From Clostridia bacterium (lineage in GTDB: Bacteria; Bacillota; Clostridia; Oscillospirales; Acutalibacteraceae), in the NCBI GenBank assembly GCA_017397105.1, contig JAFQKF010000002.1, positions 32,289 through 96,288 on the forward strand: a stretch of DNA of 64,000 bases. The letters are read 5' to 3'. Shown here one piece after another: positions 19,901 to 28,115 of the stretch; position 1 is the first letter of the stretch; each line of letters begins with the position of its first letter. The position numbers and the translations under genes were made by a program. A model generated the notes under the pieces. That model was not told the DNA's origin. It did not search any database and was given only the letters and a program-made list of their open reading frames with translations.

Positions 19901-20421
19901 TTTGCACTCTTATGCCTTACCTCGGTGTTGATATGGTGCTTCAGGGTCATGACCACGTTTATCTGAGAACTGATGTAATGAACGCAAACTTTGCTGTTCC
20001 CTGCGAAGAAAAGCAGGTGACGCACAACGGCCTTGACTATACGGCAAAGGTTAACCCCAACGGTACGGTTTATTCAATCCCGGGCACTTCGGGAGTTAAG
20101 GTCTATAAAACAAAGGACAGTGCTGAAACTGACAAGCTTTTCCCGAGGGCAGAGGCTGTAATAGACGTTGATTCTCAGGTGTTTACCGCAATTACGGTTG
20201 ACGGCGATTACCTTTACTATGATGCATACGAGGTAACTGACGGAAAAGCTCAGAGGATTGACAGCTTCGCCATTGAAAAAACGGATGATTCAGCTCCTGC
20301 CGATTCACCCGTTTCAAGTGTGTTTGAAAAGATTATTGAGTTTTTCGATTTCTCACGCATCTGGAAAATTCTTGTAACGGTGTTCCCGTTTATTGCAAAG
20401 CTTCACGCTGCTGCAATGTAA
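16948..20421 (+). CDS. Exported protein with two metallophosphoesterase domains
   Basis: A 1157-residue protein with a signal peptide (residues 4-33). The first calcineurin-like domain (about 38-330) has the metal-ligand set SDIHYL (Asp43, His45), PGDITKDGE, PGNHDVNN and TGHLHAQD. A helical middle section follows. From about residue 680 there is a fibronectin-like domain of purple-acid-phosphatase type (ITGLTPGTKYSYRVGDA), then a second phosphoesterase (about 810-1040) with NVTDMQ, SNGDQVDMGNH, AGNHEDE and QGHDHVYLRT. The C-terminus is hydrophobic. Two intact metal-binding sets suggest two activities on phosphoesters outside the cell. It starts 15 bases after GH3, probably in the same transcript. 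Confidence 0.88.
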   Translation: MKKKSRLLKIACILVSLAVLIASVPLISVNASASTASFAVLSDIHYLSSELYAQGSEAWNQYLETSERQMEEADAILENAFEIAEVTLQEAKENNSAYVLIPGDITKDGEYLSHVAMAEKFRAFEEETGIPVFVIPGNHDVNNSNAADYTGEEAAKARITTPEEFSSIYADFGYNEALARYQPEGEGAYGGSLSYTALLEGGYLLLAIDSCMYSEDNGAEGNEHVTGGRIGDGLMQWIVEQCDYAEENNLRIVTMQHHNLIPHIEIEEATLFAFVVEDWQRICDFYADNGIHYVFTGHLHAQDTASYVSDNGETVTDILTSTLTGFPNKLRSAVFTYDDSSFDCEVDTHEIDEIRNVEYILNGEKIECPAPFKFAYSYANTFGKTVDDFAMGAVKGLVYDYFPEIREAGGLIAFLAEMGVDLEKIIVDALGTNGLALGKVEILTVSQNLMGFINDLGAQVDAKYINNEEYTLDFVSGIIDKLLSLELSEYPCTDFYDEMGYGDPARPGNLRDFAQCCIAYYYNGDEPGDSEFMLDVLEGFESGELAEKLFNLLREVLVDDLILGEILGSLEFNPGELFPEGSMLRVLGLILQGVTEALLGGNNSYTNLVESVLGIPLVPEEYSSVNSIIDTLMNEYITQSQFEAWGHTISWMLSSFVVDVNPEVGADNDVTLSYTGPVEVEVTQDNYRLPSHLVMTLSEDAQTGANITWLTKYSITASDIQIIPYSENPDFDGTANVRCSIDADYEIVEKAYPGADIGLVMGILEYYTEYARHNVKITGLTPGTKYSYRVGDAERGWWSEAGTIETADGSDSFTFINVTDMQSQNAKQYETVAGVLDTAFDLYPDAKFVVSNGDQVDMGNHLKHWRYFLNGSGDTLRNTYFMPTAGNHEDEKSVLVSNFIIPNIAESSNTEIGGYYSYDYNNCHFTVLDTNDIVDDELSAEQIEWLKDDVSSSEAKWKIVVLHKAAYSNGSHYDDGDVVGIRKQLCTLMPYLGVDMVLQGHDHVYLRTDVMNANFAVPCEEKQVTHNGLDYTAKVNPNGTVYSIPGTSGVKVYKTKDSAETDKLFPRAEAVIDVDSQVFTAITVDGDYLYYDAYEVTDGKAQRIDSFAIEKTDDSAPADSPVSSVFEKIIEFFDFSRIWKILVTVFPFIAKLHAAAM

Positions 20422-20432
20422 ATTATAAGAAA

Positions 20433-20470
20433 AAGTCCGCTGACTGCTTCGTCAGCGGACTTGATTTTTT
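20433..20470. terminator. Bidirectional terminator between convergent genes
   Basis: A perfect 12-bp stem (AAGTCCGCTGAC with GTCAGCGGACTT) around TGCTTC, with GATTTTTT on the plus side and an A-run on the other side. It serves the plus-strand phosphoesterase gene and, on the minus strand, the LCP gene whose stop is at 20469. Confidence 0.9.
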
Positions 20471-22022
20471 ATTGACCTGCCCAATAAATCATATCGTCCG
20501 AATTATCGGTGGTTGTGCCTTCATCTGCATCAGGCTCGGTTGAAGGCTCCTCGTAATCAGTCGTGTCTGTTTCCTCGGTGGAGTCGGACTCGTCCTCGCT
20601 TGTTTCGGATTCGTCCGTATAATCGGATGAGCCCCAGAAATCGGTTGAGGTATCATCCTCGTTGCCGAAGATATCCGGTAGGGTAATTGTCGGACGCCAA
20701 TCAATTATTGAGGTTGTGCTCTCTTCGTAATCCTCGTAATAATCGGTGTCGTCTTCGTTGTTATAATCGTTGTAATCGTTGCTTGAATCATAGGTTGGTG
20801 AGATTACAAGCATATCAAGAGCCGATTGATGGTTGAGAGCGTCAATCTGAATATTCGTAGTTCCGTAAAGGGCGTTCTGAAGAGCCTGCGCAGCCATCGG
20901 ATAGTCAACTATCCATACGAAAAGGTTGGGATGTGACCATGTGTTGATGGTAGCTTCGGCGCGGAATTCTTCAAGCGGCTGAGTCATGGTTACTATTTCA
21001 TAATCCATCCAGCCCTGAGTGAGCGCCTGAGTGCCGAGGGTTATAATCTCACGTCTTGAGTAGTTGGTTGAAATATAGGGGAGAAGAGTGTCAAGCATAT
21101 TGTCAAGCTGACCGAGGGATGCGGATTTAGTCTGCCTGATGAGTGCGGTTATAACAAGCTTCTGCCTGTCTGTTCTTTCCGCTTCACCGTCAAGCTTGCG
21201 TATGCGGCTGAAAACAAGGGCGTGCTTGCCGTCAAGCAAAACGGAATCGCCGCTTTCAAAGTCGTTGTAACGGGTGGTCCTGTTCATAAAGCGTGCCTCA
21301 GCCTCGGTTACGGGAACTCTTACACCGCCGATAGCATCAATAACAGAAACAAACGACTCAAAGTTTATAGTAACGTAATGGTCAATCTGAACCTTGTAGT
21401 TATTCTCAAGTGTTTCAATAAGAGCATCTGTTCCGCCCCAACCGTAGGAATGATTGATTTTATCAAATCTTTCGCTGCCGTTAATATCCATATAAGTGTA
21501 TGAATCGCGCAGGAAAGAGGTGAGGGTGATTTTCTTTGTTTTCTTGTTGAGAGAAACAAGGATCATTGTATCTGAGCGGTGAGAGCCGTTGTCATCATCC
21601 TCGCCTATAAGCAGAACGTTTATTACGTTTTTGCTGGAGAGCTTTTCTCCGTTGTTAGTAGCCCAGCTTTTGAGAAGATCTTTAAGTGAATCGGCATCAG
21701 TAATATCGTACATCGATTTGTAGCTGACGTTCTCATCCTCCATAAAAGTAGCGTTTACGTCGCCTGTATAGCCTTCGGTTTTAATTTTGCCGAAAAGGTT
21801 GTTTGCATAAAGCGCTGCGCAGAGAACCAGCAACACGGCGAAGCAGCCGACTATGCTGACTGTTGCCTTGAGGTTCCTTTTGTGATTTCTGAGGAAAAAG
21901 GGTTTGAATTTATACTTGTACCAGAAACTGAGCGCACCCTTGAATCCTGAGGGTTTGCTGGAGCTTGTGATATCCTCAAACTTTTTAATTCCTGAGGGCT
22001 TTTCGGGTTTGTTTTTGCTCAC
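20469..22022 (-). CDS. LytR-CpsA-Psr (LCP) family cell-wall glycopolymer ligase
   Basis: A 517-residue membrane protein with a cytoplasmic N-terminus, one transmembrane helix near residues 54-76 and an extracellular LCP domain (about 130-330). Key motifs are NVLLIGEDDD, HRSDTMILVSLN, LTSFLRDSYTYM, INHSYGWGGTDAL and LDGKHALVFSRIRK. LCP enzymes attach teichoic acids or capsular polymers to peptidoglycan. The last 90 residues are very acidic and rich in Ser/Thr, like a wall-spanning tail. The start is GTG with AGGTGA upstream; a TATAAT sequence at 22060-22065 on the minus strand is a possible -10 box. Confidence 0.92.
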   Translation of the reverse strand: MSKNKPEKPSGIKKFEDITSSSKPSGFKGALSFWYKYKFKPFFLRNHKRNLKATVSIVGCFAVLLVLCAALYANNLFGKIKTEGYTGDVNATFMEDENVSYKSMYDITDADSLKDLLKSWATNNGEKLSSKNVINVLLIGEDDDNGSHRSDTMILVSLNKKTKKITLTSFLRDSYTYMDINGSERFDKINHSYGWGGTDALIETLENNYKVQIDHYVTINFESFVSVIDAIGGVRVPVTEAEARFMNRTTRYNDFESGDSVLLDGKHALVFSRIRKLDGEAERTDRQKLVITALIRQTKSASLGQLDNMLDTLLPYISTNYSRREIITLGTQALTQGWMDYEIVTMTQPLEEFRAEATINTWSHPNLFVWIVDYPMAAQALQNALYGTTNIQIDALNHQSALDMLVISPTYDSSNDYNDYNNEDDTDYYEDYEESTTSIIDWRPTITLPDIFGNEDDTSTDFWGSSDYTDESETSEDESDSTEETDTTDYEEPSTEPDADEGTTTDNSDDMIYWAGQ

Positions 22023-22177
22023 CGTATCACCTGCCTTATAAAATTTTTAACTTCAGAAAATTATAACACAAATACAAGAAAAAATAAACACAAAATCGCA
22101 AAAAAATCAATATTTTATTACAAATTGTATTCTCGAAGAGTATAACCTCTAAATGTTAACAAAATTATGAAATATTG

Positions 22178-23149
22178 TTACTTTTTATTGTAAGATGTAA
22201 GGGTGAAGTTTTTGATATCAACGGTGCAGTCGTAGTTGCCGTGGATTTCAAATCCGATATTCGTGCCGCCGATATAAAAATCGTCTGACGAAACATCTGA
22301 GCCGAAAGTACAGGATTCGTTGGCTCTGAGCATCGCATCCTCGATAAACGGCTTGAGGTCCAACTCGACGTGTACCCATTCATCGCTTACGTAGGGCTTG
22401 CCGTTTCTGTAAAGCGATTTGCGCTCACTGCCGAAGGTGTCCTTGGTTGAAAGGGAGTAAATCATATTACCGCTTCCTTCGTCGAGCGCCCAGTATGAAT
22501 CGCTGTAACCTCTGCTGTCAAAAAGATTTACTCCAAACCATATGAATTTGTCGCCCTGCGTGCCGCAAAGGTAAAAATATGCAAGGTACTGAGCGGCGTT
22601 GATTCCTTCTTTGTTGGTGGTGTCAACAAAATCCGAAAGTCTTATATCAAGAGTTAAAACCATTCTGTCAGACGAGCAGCTGTAGAACTTCTTTTCTGAC
22701 TCGCTGAGTGCGTAGTAATCCGTCAGAGGGGACTGTTCAAGCAAAAGATGAGGCCATGCGGAGTTGCCTGCAGGCATACCTTTATATATATTGGCGGCAT
22801 TGAGGCGCATTGAAACAGAGGAATCTTCGGGATTGTAACGAACGGTTTTGGCGATGCCGTCGGTTAAGGTGAATTTGTCCGCTTCAACTCTGTCTGCCCA
22901 GAGGCAGGGACCCGAATTCCATTGAGCAATCATCCAGGAAGGGGAGATGCTGTTTTCGTTATAGGTAAAATCTCCGAGTTTTACTCCTGCGTTATTTTCT
23001 GTTTGCTGAGCAACAACGGAAAAGCCGTTATTGAATGAGGTATCTGCAAAAAGCTGACGGGATTCATATTGACTCAGCTCAAAGCCGAAAAGTGACGAAA
23101 GCGCAAGCAAAATCATAAAAATGAATGAAGAAATTCTTTGAAAAAGCAT
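22178..23149 (-). CDS. Secreted protein of unknown function
   Basis: A 323-residue protein with a signal peptide (residues 3-22). The rest is rich in aromatic and beta-forming residues, for example WMIAQWNSGPCLWADRVEA, YLAYFYLCGTQGDKFIWFGV and SDEWVHVELDLKPFIEDA, and ends with VDIKNFTLTSY. This looks like a jelly-roll or lectin-like fold, but I do not recognise the family. ATG 23149 was preferred over GTG 23158 because TTTGGAG fits its spacing. It is monocistronic, with a terminator region upstream belonging to jag. Confidence 0.6.
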   Translation of the reverse strand: MLFQRISSFIFMILLALSSLFGFELSQYESRQLFADTSFNNGFSVVAQQTENNAGVKLGDFTYNENSISPSWMIAQWNSGPCLWADRVEADKFTLTDGIAKTVRYNPEDSSVSMRLNAANIYKGMPAGNSAWPHLLLEQSPLTDYYALSESEKKFYSCSSDRMVLTLDIRLSDFVDTTNKEGINAAQYLAYFYLCGTQGDKFIWFGVNLFDSRGYSDSYWALDEGSGNMIYSLSTKDTFGSERKSLYRNGKPYVSDEWVHVELDLKPFIEDAMLRANESCTFGSDVSSDDFYIGGTNIGFEIHGNYDCTVDIKNFTLTSYNKK

Positions 23150-23169
23150 TATATTCACTCCAAAAGATT

Positions 23170-23201
23170 AAGCCGCTTGCACCGTAGCAGTGAAGCGGCT
23201 T
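23170..23201 (-). terminator. Terminator after the rpmH-jag operon
   Basis: Stem AAGCCGCTT with AAGCGGCTT (9 bp, with inner pairs extending it) just past the jag stop at 23206, followed on the minus strand by AATCTTTT. Confidence 0.75.
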
Positions 23202-23205
23202 TTAA

Positions 23206-24015
23206 TTATTTGTTGATTTCGATTTTTCCGTAAAGAGAAGCGGAGGAAGAATCCGAACGGGGAGGTCTTGAACTTGCCTCGGGCTGATAAGAGGGGCGTG
23301 AGCCTCTGGAACGGTTATTACCGCCTCTGCCGCCACGCTGGTTTCTGTATCCGCCGTTGGTGGGCTTAACGCCTTCCTCAAGGGAAATAACTACCTTGCG
23401 CTCACCGTCACTGCCAACGGAATGGGAGGTAACGCCCTCGATTTCCTGAATAGTGGTGTGGATGATTCTGCGCTCGTAGGGATTCATGGGGTCAAGCACA
23501 ACGTTTCTGCCGTACTTTCTTACTCTTGCTGCGTTCTTGCGTGCAAGAGCCTGAAGAGTGTTTTCTCTCTTTTCACGGTAATCGCCGATGTTGAGGGAAA
23601 CACGCTTGTAACCTTCGTTGCCTCTGTTGATAACAAGGCGGGTAAGGTACTGGATGGCATCGAGGGTTTCGCCTCTTCTGCCGATGACTGAGCCGTAATC
23701 GTCGCCGCAGTCAAGAGTTACGCGGATATCTTCATCGGTTTCCTCAAAGGAAATCTGAGGGTTTTCAATTCCGAGGTTGTTCAGAATTACTTTAAGATAA
23801 GCTTCTGCCTTAGCAAAGGGAGATTCTTCGTAAAAAGCTTTAACGGTATATTTTGCCTGAGCACCGCCGAAGATGCCGAGAAGCTTTTTCTTTTCTTCTA
23901 CAAATTCAACGAGATCTGTCTGTACATCTGCACCTGCAGGTGCGCCGAGCTTTTCAATAGCGGCCTGCTTTGCCTCATCAAAGGTTGCGGCAGATGCGGT
24001 TACTTCTTTTAACAA
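23206..24015 (-). CDS. khpB: RNA-binding protein KhpB/Jag (SpoIIIJ-associated)
   Basis: A 269-residue protein with three domains: Jag-N (residues 1-50, KEVTASAATFDEAKQAA), a KH domain (about 75-150, with GDDYGSVIGRRGETLDAIQY) and an R3H domain (about 155-220, with LNPYERRIIHTTI-type residues DPMNPYERRIIH). A Gly/Arg/Ser-rich tail follows. KhpB binds many RNAs and affects cell division and elongation in Firmicutes. The start is probably TTG 24015, which has AGGTGGT seven bases upstream and gives the family N-terminus. Confidence 0.9.
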   Translation of the reverse strand: MLKEVTASAATFDEAKQAAIEKLGAPAGADVQTDLVEFVEEKKKLLGIFGGAQAKYTVKAFYEESPFAKAEAYLKVILNNLGIENPQISFEETDEDIRVTLDCGDDYGSVIGRRGETLDAIQYLTRLVINRGNEGYKRVSLNIGDYREKRENTLQALARKNAARVRKYGRNVVLDPMNPYERRIIHTTIQEIEGVTSHSVGSDGERKVVISLEEGVKPTNGGYRNQRGGRGGNNRSRGSRPSYQPEASSRPPRSDSSSASLYGKIEINK

Positions 24016-24060
24016 AAATGTCACCACCTGAATTATTTGAACCGCAGGTGACAGCATTAA

Positions 24061-25026
24061 TTACTGTTCTGCGTTCTTATTTTTGACCTGAGCAATAGCT
24101 TTTATGTGCTTTTCCTTAGCGCGGCGCTGGATTGTTTCCTCAACCATGTCTTTAGCAATGAGTTTTCTGGTGTTGTGAGTGTAGTGGGTGATAATCATTG
24201 TGATGAATGAGAATATGTTTGAAGCAATCCAATAAATACCGATACCGGCGGGGAACTGGAAGGTAAGAACAAGGGAGAAAATGGGCATACCGAAAGTCAT
24301 GCAGCCCATTGCAGGGTTCTTTGACATTTCGGGGTTCTGCTTTTTCTGCCTCATAGTGGTAAATAAGCCGGAAGCAAGTGATGTAATAAAGGAAAGCACG
24401 GGGATAGCCCAAAGTGCATTGAATTCGCTTACACTCGGAGTAAGGCCGAGCTGGATGCCTAAGAATGAGAAATTGAAGCTCTCAATTGTTTCATAAACTG
24501 CTTCGGGAACGCCTGCAACACCCTGAAGGTTAGCTATGTTTTCGATGATATAAAGCTCGATAAAACGGCTTGCCTGAGCGCTTGCGTCGCCCATTACGGC
24601 TTTTGCCGCTTCTGAAAGAAGGGTGATGTATTCCGAATCAATAAGCAGAGCATACTTGAGCGGGTGATAGATAACACCGATAAGGCCGTAGATGATGGGA
24701 AGCTGAATGAGGAGAGGCATGCAGCCTGTGCTCATAGGGTTGTAGCCTTCACGCTGGTAGAGGTTCTGCATTTCCTGCTGAATTCTCTGCTGGTCGCCCT
24801 TATACTTTTCATTAATTCTGCGGATTTTGGGCTGAATACGCTGGGTTTTAACTGTACTCTTCTGCTGTATTACAGTGGTAGGGAACATAAGGATACGAGC
24901 GAAAAGAGTGAACAGAATCAGGGACAAACCGTAATTCTCAAAAGCTATAAAGTTGTAAATAAATCTCAGAACAAAGCCGAACGGATAACCGAGAACGGCA
25001 TAAAGAGTATCAAAGAAACCGGTCAT
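24061..25026 (-). CDS. yidC: Membrane protein insertase YidC/Oxa1
   Basis: A 321-residue insertase without the large periplasmic domain of Gram-negative YidC. Five membrane segments can be placed. The conserved Arg in the hydrophilic groove is in [18 protein letters not shown], followed by the cytoplasmic helical hairpin ([20 protein letters not shown]) and [20 protein letters not shown]. No lipobox cysteine is seen at the N-terminus. It overlaps yidD by four bases. Confidence 0.95.
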   Translation of the reverse strand: MTGFFDTLYAVLGYPFGFVLRFIYNFIAFENYGLSLILFTLFARILMFPTTVIQQKSTVKTQRIQPKIRRINEKYKGDQQRIQQEMQNLYQREGYNPMSTGCMPLLIQLPIIYGLIGVIYHPLKYALLIDSEYITLLSEAAKAVMGDASAQASRFIELYIIENIANLQGVAGVPEAVYETIESFNFSFLGIQLGLTPSVSEFNALWAIPVLSFITSLASGLFTTMRQKKQNPEMSKNPAMGCMTFGMPIFSLVLTFQFPAGIGIYWIASNIFSFITMIITHYTHNTRKLIAKDMVEETIQRRAKEKHIKAIAQVKNKNAEQ

Positions 25027-25283
25027 TTATTGCCCTCCGAATCTGAATGGCCCTTGCAGGGCTTGTCTTTTTTTGCGGGTACAGGGTCGTAACCGCCGGG
25101 GAATAGGATGTTGCATCGCAATAATCTGCAGATTGTAAGCAGACTGCCTTTGAACGCACCGTGAACTTCAATTGCCTCAACCGCATAATGCGAGCAGGTA
25201 GGGTAGTACCTGCACATAGGCGGCAGATGCGGTGAAATCCGCTTTTGGTAGAATTTTATCAAAGTAATAAAAAACTTTTTCAT
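25023..25283 (-). CDS. yidD: Membrane protein insertion efficiency factor YidD
   Basis: An 86-residue protein with the family core [20 protein letters not shown], then [15 protein letters not shown] and FPGGYDPVP. Three conserved cysteines are present. YidD assists membrane insertion together with YidC. It overlaps rnpA and yidC by four bases each, indicating translational coupling. Confidence 0.95.
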   Translation of the reverse strand: MKKFFITLIKFYQKRISPHLPPMCRYYPTCSHYAVEAIEVHGAFKGSLLTICRLLRCNILFPGGYDPVPAKKDKPCKGHSDSEGNK

Positions 25284-25624
25284 GACTGTTCACGCAATAC
25301 CCCAAGCTCCTTGAGCTGGCCGCGCATTACGGCGGCAAGCTGAGTGCTCAGGAGATTCTTTGTTTTAAACCTTGCAACAAAAACTATGTCGAAAGAACCC
25401 GAGCATTCGGCGCTCAGAGAAGCGTAAGCTGCTCTTATGATGCGCCTGCAGCGGTTGCGCTGGACAGCGCAGCCTATCTTCTTGCTCGTAGTTATTCCAA
25501 CACGGCAAATACCTGCGCGGTTTTTTACCACATAGGTGACCAGCGCAGGATTGGTTTTGATTTTGCCCCGGGCATAAGCACGGTGAAAATCCTTATTCTG
25601 TTTTAAGGAAACAATTTCGGCCAA
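25280..25624 (-). CDS. rnpA: Ribonuclease P protein component
   Basis: A 114-residue basic protein that binds the RNase P RNA and the 5' leader of pre-tRNA. The signatures are [15 protein letters not shown] and the RNR motif [14 protein letters not shown]. There is no ATG: TTG 25624 was chosen because AAGAGG lies nine bases upstream, while TTG 25633 abuts that site. It sits between rpmH and yidD, the usual place. Confidence 0.93.
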   Translation of the reverse strand: MAEIVSLKQNKDFHRAYARGKIKTNPALVTYVVKNRAGICRVGITTSKKIGCAVQRNRCRRIIRAAYASLSAECSGSFDIVFVARFKTKNLLSTQLAAVMRGQLKELGVLREQS

Positions 25625-25650
25625 TGCGATCAACCTCTTGCTCTCAGTGA

Positions 25651-25785
25651 TTAATAAGAGAGCTGCTTTCTGCCCTTAGCTCTGCGGCGGGCAAGAACCT
25701 TGCGGCCGTTTCTGTCAGCCATTCTTTTGCGGAAGCCATGCTCCATCTTGCGATGACGCTTCTTGGGCTGATAAGTTCTTTTCAT
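25651..25785 (-). CDS. rpmH: 50S ribosomal protein L34
   Basis: The canonical 44-residue protein: [20 protein letters not shown] at the start, ending RKQLSY. GGAGGTTTG precedes the ATG. It is the first gene of the rpmH-rnpA-yidD-yidC-jag operon. Confidence 0.98.
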   Translation of the reverse strand: MKRTYQPKKRHRKMEHGFRKRMADRNGRKVLARRRAKGRKQLSY

Positions 25786-25870
25786 TGGTCAAACCTCCGT
25801 TTCATTTTAAAAAATCTCAACAACCGTTTAAGTTGCGGTTAGCTACTTACGGGAAACCCCGCGGAAAAAC

Positions 25871-25900
25871 ATTATATAACAGCTTATGCCATTATGTCAA
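25871..25900 (-). promoter_or_regulatory. Promoter of the rpmH operon
   Basis: On the minus strand, consensus TTGACA (25900-25895) and TATAAT (25876-25871) are 18 bases apart. This predicts a leader of about 80 bases before rpmH. Confidence 0.85.
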
Positions 25901-25955
25901 CCTTTTTTTAAAAATTATATATAACATACAAATTTTACAGCACCTGAAAAGGTGT

Positions 25956-27617
25956 TTAACTGTGAGGGTTGACAATCTCCTTAACCTGCTTGCGTACAAT
26001 TTTGCCGGAAGTGGTTTTGGGCATTTCTGCAATGTACTTTACTATTCTGGGATATTTGTAGGGTGCGGTGTTCTTTTTTACGTAGGACTGAAGCTCTTTT
26101 GTAAGCTCATCGGAGCCCTCAAAGCCTTCCTTAAGAACGATTGCCGCGCAGACAATCTGACCGCGGATTTCATCGGGATAACCTACGATTGCACTTTCTT
26201 TTACTGCGGGATGAGTGTTAAGAACGCTTTCAATTTCAAACGGACCGATACGGTAGCCTGAGCATTTGATCATATCGTCAGTACGTCCTACGTACCAGTA
26301 GTAGCCGTCCTCATCCTCGTATGCGGTATCGCCCGTATGGTAAACACCGTTTTCAATGGGGCTGATTCTTTCGCCGTTTTCGTCGCAGTACCAGCGGAGC
26401 AGACCGAGCTGCTTTTTGGTGCCGGTAAGGATAACAACCTCGCCTTCCTCACCCTTGTTGCAGCGGCTGCCGTCGGGTCTGATGATAGCGGTTTTATACA
26501 TGGGTGAGGGCTTGCCCATTGAAGCGGGACGAACCGAAATCCACTGGAAGCCGCAGGTGATGGGAGTTCCTTCGCTCTGGCCGTAGCCTTCGTGGATGTG
26601 GTGGCCGGAAATTTTATAGAATGCTTCGTTGACGTCGCCCGAGAGGGCTTCGCCTGCGGTGGAGAACCACTTGATTGATTCAACGTGCTTTTTCTCAAGT
26701 CCGTCATGCAGAAGGAAGCGGTACATTGTGGGCGGAATGCAGAGTGAAGTGGGCTTGTAGGTTTCCATAATCTTCATCATTTCGCGGGGGTTGAAGCGTA
26801 TGGGGTCATAAGCAAGGATTGCGCTGCCGCAAATCCACTGGCCGTAAATGTTGCCCCAGCCGAATTTTGCCCAGCCGCTGTCCGCCTGAGTGAGATGAAG
26901 TCCGTTATTCTGAACGCACTGCATATACTTAGCGGTAACGATGTGACCGAGGGGATAGGTTCTGTCATGAACAGCCATTTTGGGATAGCCTGAAGTGCCC
27001 GATGTGAAATAGATAACCATTTCGTCATCGTTGCCGAGGCCGCTGTAGCCGTTGAAGAAATCGCACTCAGCGTATTCGGCGTGGAAATCCCTGTACTGTT
27101 CGGGAGCATTACCGTCGCTTACAATAACGATTTCCTTGAGAGAACGGCACATACCCTTGAGGGGCTCAATCTGGCTGAGAACGTAGCTGTCATCAATGGC
27201 GAGGAGCATCTTTGCCTCAGCAGCCTTGATGCGGTAAGCTATATCCTTTGTGTTGAGCTGAATGGATGCGGGAACAACAACCGCACCGATTCTGTGAAGA
27301 GCAACGGCGCAAATCCAGTATTCCCAGCGTCTGCGCAGAAGAGTAACAACTCTGTCACCCTTTTTGATGCCGATGTTCATGAAATACGTTGCCGCGCGCC
27401 TTGACATCTCCGAAATATCGGTGAAGGTAAGAGTTTTACTGAAGCCGTCGTCCGTGCAGTAAAGGACTGCTCTTTTATCCGGCTCGAAGTTTGCCCATCT
27501 GTCAACAACGTCACGGGCAAAGTCAAAGTTGCGGGGGACAGTGATTTTAAAGTTCTTTTTGAAGTCGGAATAGCTTTCAAATTCACTTCTGGGCAGATAG
27601 TCGTTTAAAATTTCCAT
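25956..27617 (-). CDS. AMP-forming acyl-CoA synthetase (medium/branched-chain, AcsM-like)
   Basis: A 553-residue adenylate-forming enzyme that would make acyl-CoA from a carboxylate, ATP and CoA. The P-loop reads YFTSGTSGYPKMAVHD (about 205-220), the adenine motif HEGYGQSEGTPI, the hinge region YWYVGRTDDMIKCSGYRIGP, and the reactive lysine is in PKTTSGKIVRKQ near the C-terminus. The overall pattern, with TYPLGHIVTAKYMQ and ADSGWAKFGWG, resembles the ACSM/archaeal branched-chain acyl-CoA synthetases more than acetate-specific Acs. It is expressed from its own promoter behind a T-box leader, which is unusual for this family. The ATG follows AAGGAGAAAA. Confidence 0.85.
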   Translation of the reverse strand: MEILNDYLPRSEFESYSDFKKNFKITVPRNFDFARDVVDRWANFEPDKRAVLYCTDDGFSKTLTFTDISEMSRRAATYFMNIGIKKGDRVVTLLRRRWEYWICAVALHRIGAVVVPASIQLNTKDIAYRIKAAEAKMLLAIDDSYVLSQIEPLKGMCRSLKEIVIVSDGNAPEQYRDFHAEYAECDFFNGYSGLGNDDEMVIYFTSGTSGYPKMAVHDRTYPLGHIVTAKYMQCVQNNGLHLTQADSGWAKFGWGNIYGQWICGSAILAYDPIRFNPREMMKIMETYKPTSLCIPPTMYRFLLHDGLEKKHVESIKWFSTAGEALSGDVNEAFYKISGHHIHEGYGQSEGTPITCGFQWISVRPASMGKPSPMYKTAIIRPDGSRCNKGEEGEVVILTGTKKQLGLLRWYCDENGERISPIENGVYHTGDTAYEDEDGYYWYVGRTDDMIKCSGYRIGPFEIESVLNTHPAVKESAIVGYPDEIRGQIVCAAIVLKEGFEGSDELTKELQSYVKKNTAPYKYPRIVKYIAEMPKTTSGKIVRKQVKEIVNPHS

Positions 27618-27649
27618 AACAGTTTTCTCCTTAGATGCGGACAAACAGC

Positions 27650-27945
27650 AAAAAAAGCCATTCGCCCGAAATTCCATTAGGACGAATGACTCGTGTTACC
27701 ACCTAATTTCACGCAGAGCAGTTAACTTTGCGCCTCAGCCGACACAGTGAAAAACTATGCCGTTTCCCCATTATACGGCGGGAATTTTTCCGTCAGAGTC
27801 TACTCAGGTCTGATACCCTTTCCTTCTGCAGCTCCAAGACTACTTCAATGCTCCCTTATCCGAAACGCTTCCACCGTCCGCTTCTCTCTATAGGCAGGAA
27901 TAGCATTTACTCCTTCTCTTCACAGCCTTTTGATATCAAATTGTT
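27650..27945 (-). promoter_or_regulatory. T-box riboswitch leader of the acyl-CoA synthetase gene
   Basis: Read on the minus strand, the T-box parts occur in order. AGAGAAGGAGTAAATGC begins stem I near 27915. The apical part is GAAGC...GTTTC near 27880-27855. Then come CTTGGAGCTGCAG, the AGTAGACTCTGACGG region, and the antiterminator T-box AGGTGGTAACACG (27704-27692) with UGGU. The terminator GTCATTCGTCC...GGGCGAATGGC plus seven T (27690-27650) comes last. After the 3' arm of stem I the bases read GAA-GUA-GUC (27846-27838). With the specifier directly after GAA this is GUA, valine; the next triplet is also valine. UGGU implies a tRNA with discriminator A, which fits valine but does not prove it. 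Confidence 0.88.
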
Positions 27946-27951
27946 GTAGTA

Positions 27952-27980
27952 AGAATAGCAGAAAAGAGGAAAAATGTCAA
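27952..27980 (-). promoter_or_regulatory. Promoter of the T-box/acyl-CoA synthetase transcript
   Basis: On the minus strand TTGACA (27980-27975), 17 bases, TATTCT (27957-27952). The predicted start near 27945 coincides with the 5' end of the T-box leader. Confidence 0.8.
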
Positions 27981-28086
27981 GAAAAAAATCAAAGTTGAGT
28001 GTTTTGTTTACTTTTAACGAAATTTTCAGGTCGGATTTGAACAGATGTAACATAAATGATGATAATAAAAAAAGCGTCCTTTTGAG

Positions 28087-28115
28087 TTGCAATTTAAGAA
28101 ACGCTGTGATAAAAT
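28087..28115 (+). promoter_or_regulatory. Promoter of dnaA
   Basis: TTGCAA, 17 bases, TAAAAT, with TGA in front of the -10 hexamer as in extended -10 promoters. It is 63 bases before the dnaA ATG. No cluster of DnaA boxes is visible between here and the T-box. Confidence 0.7.
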
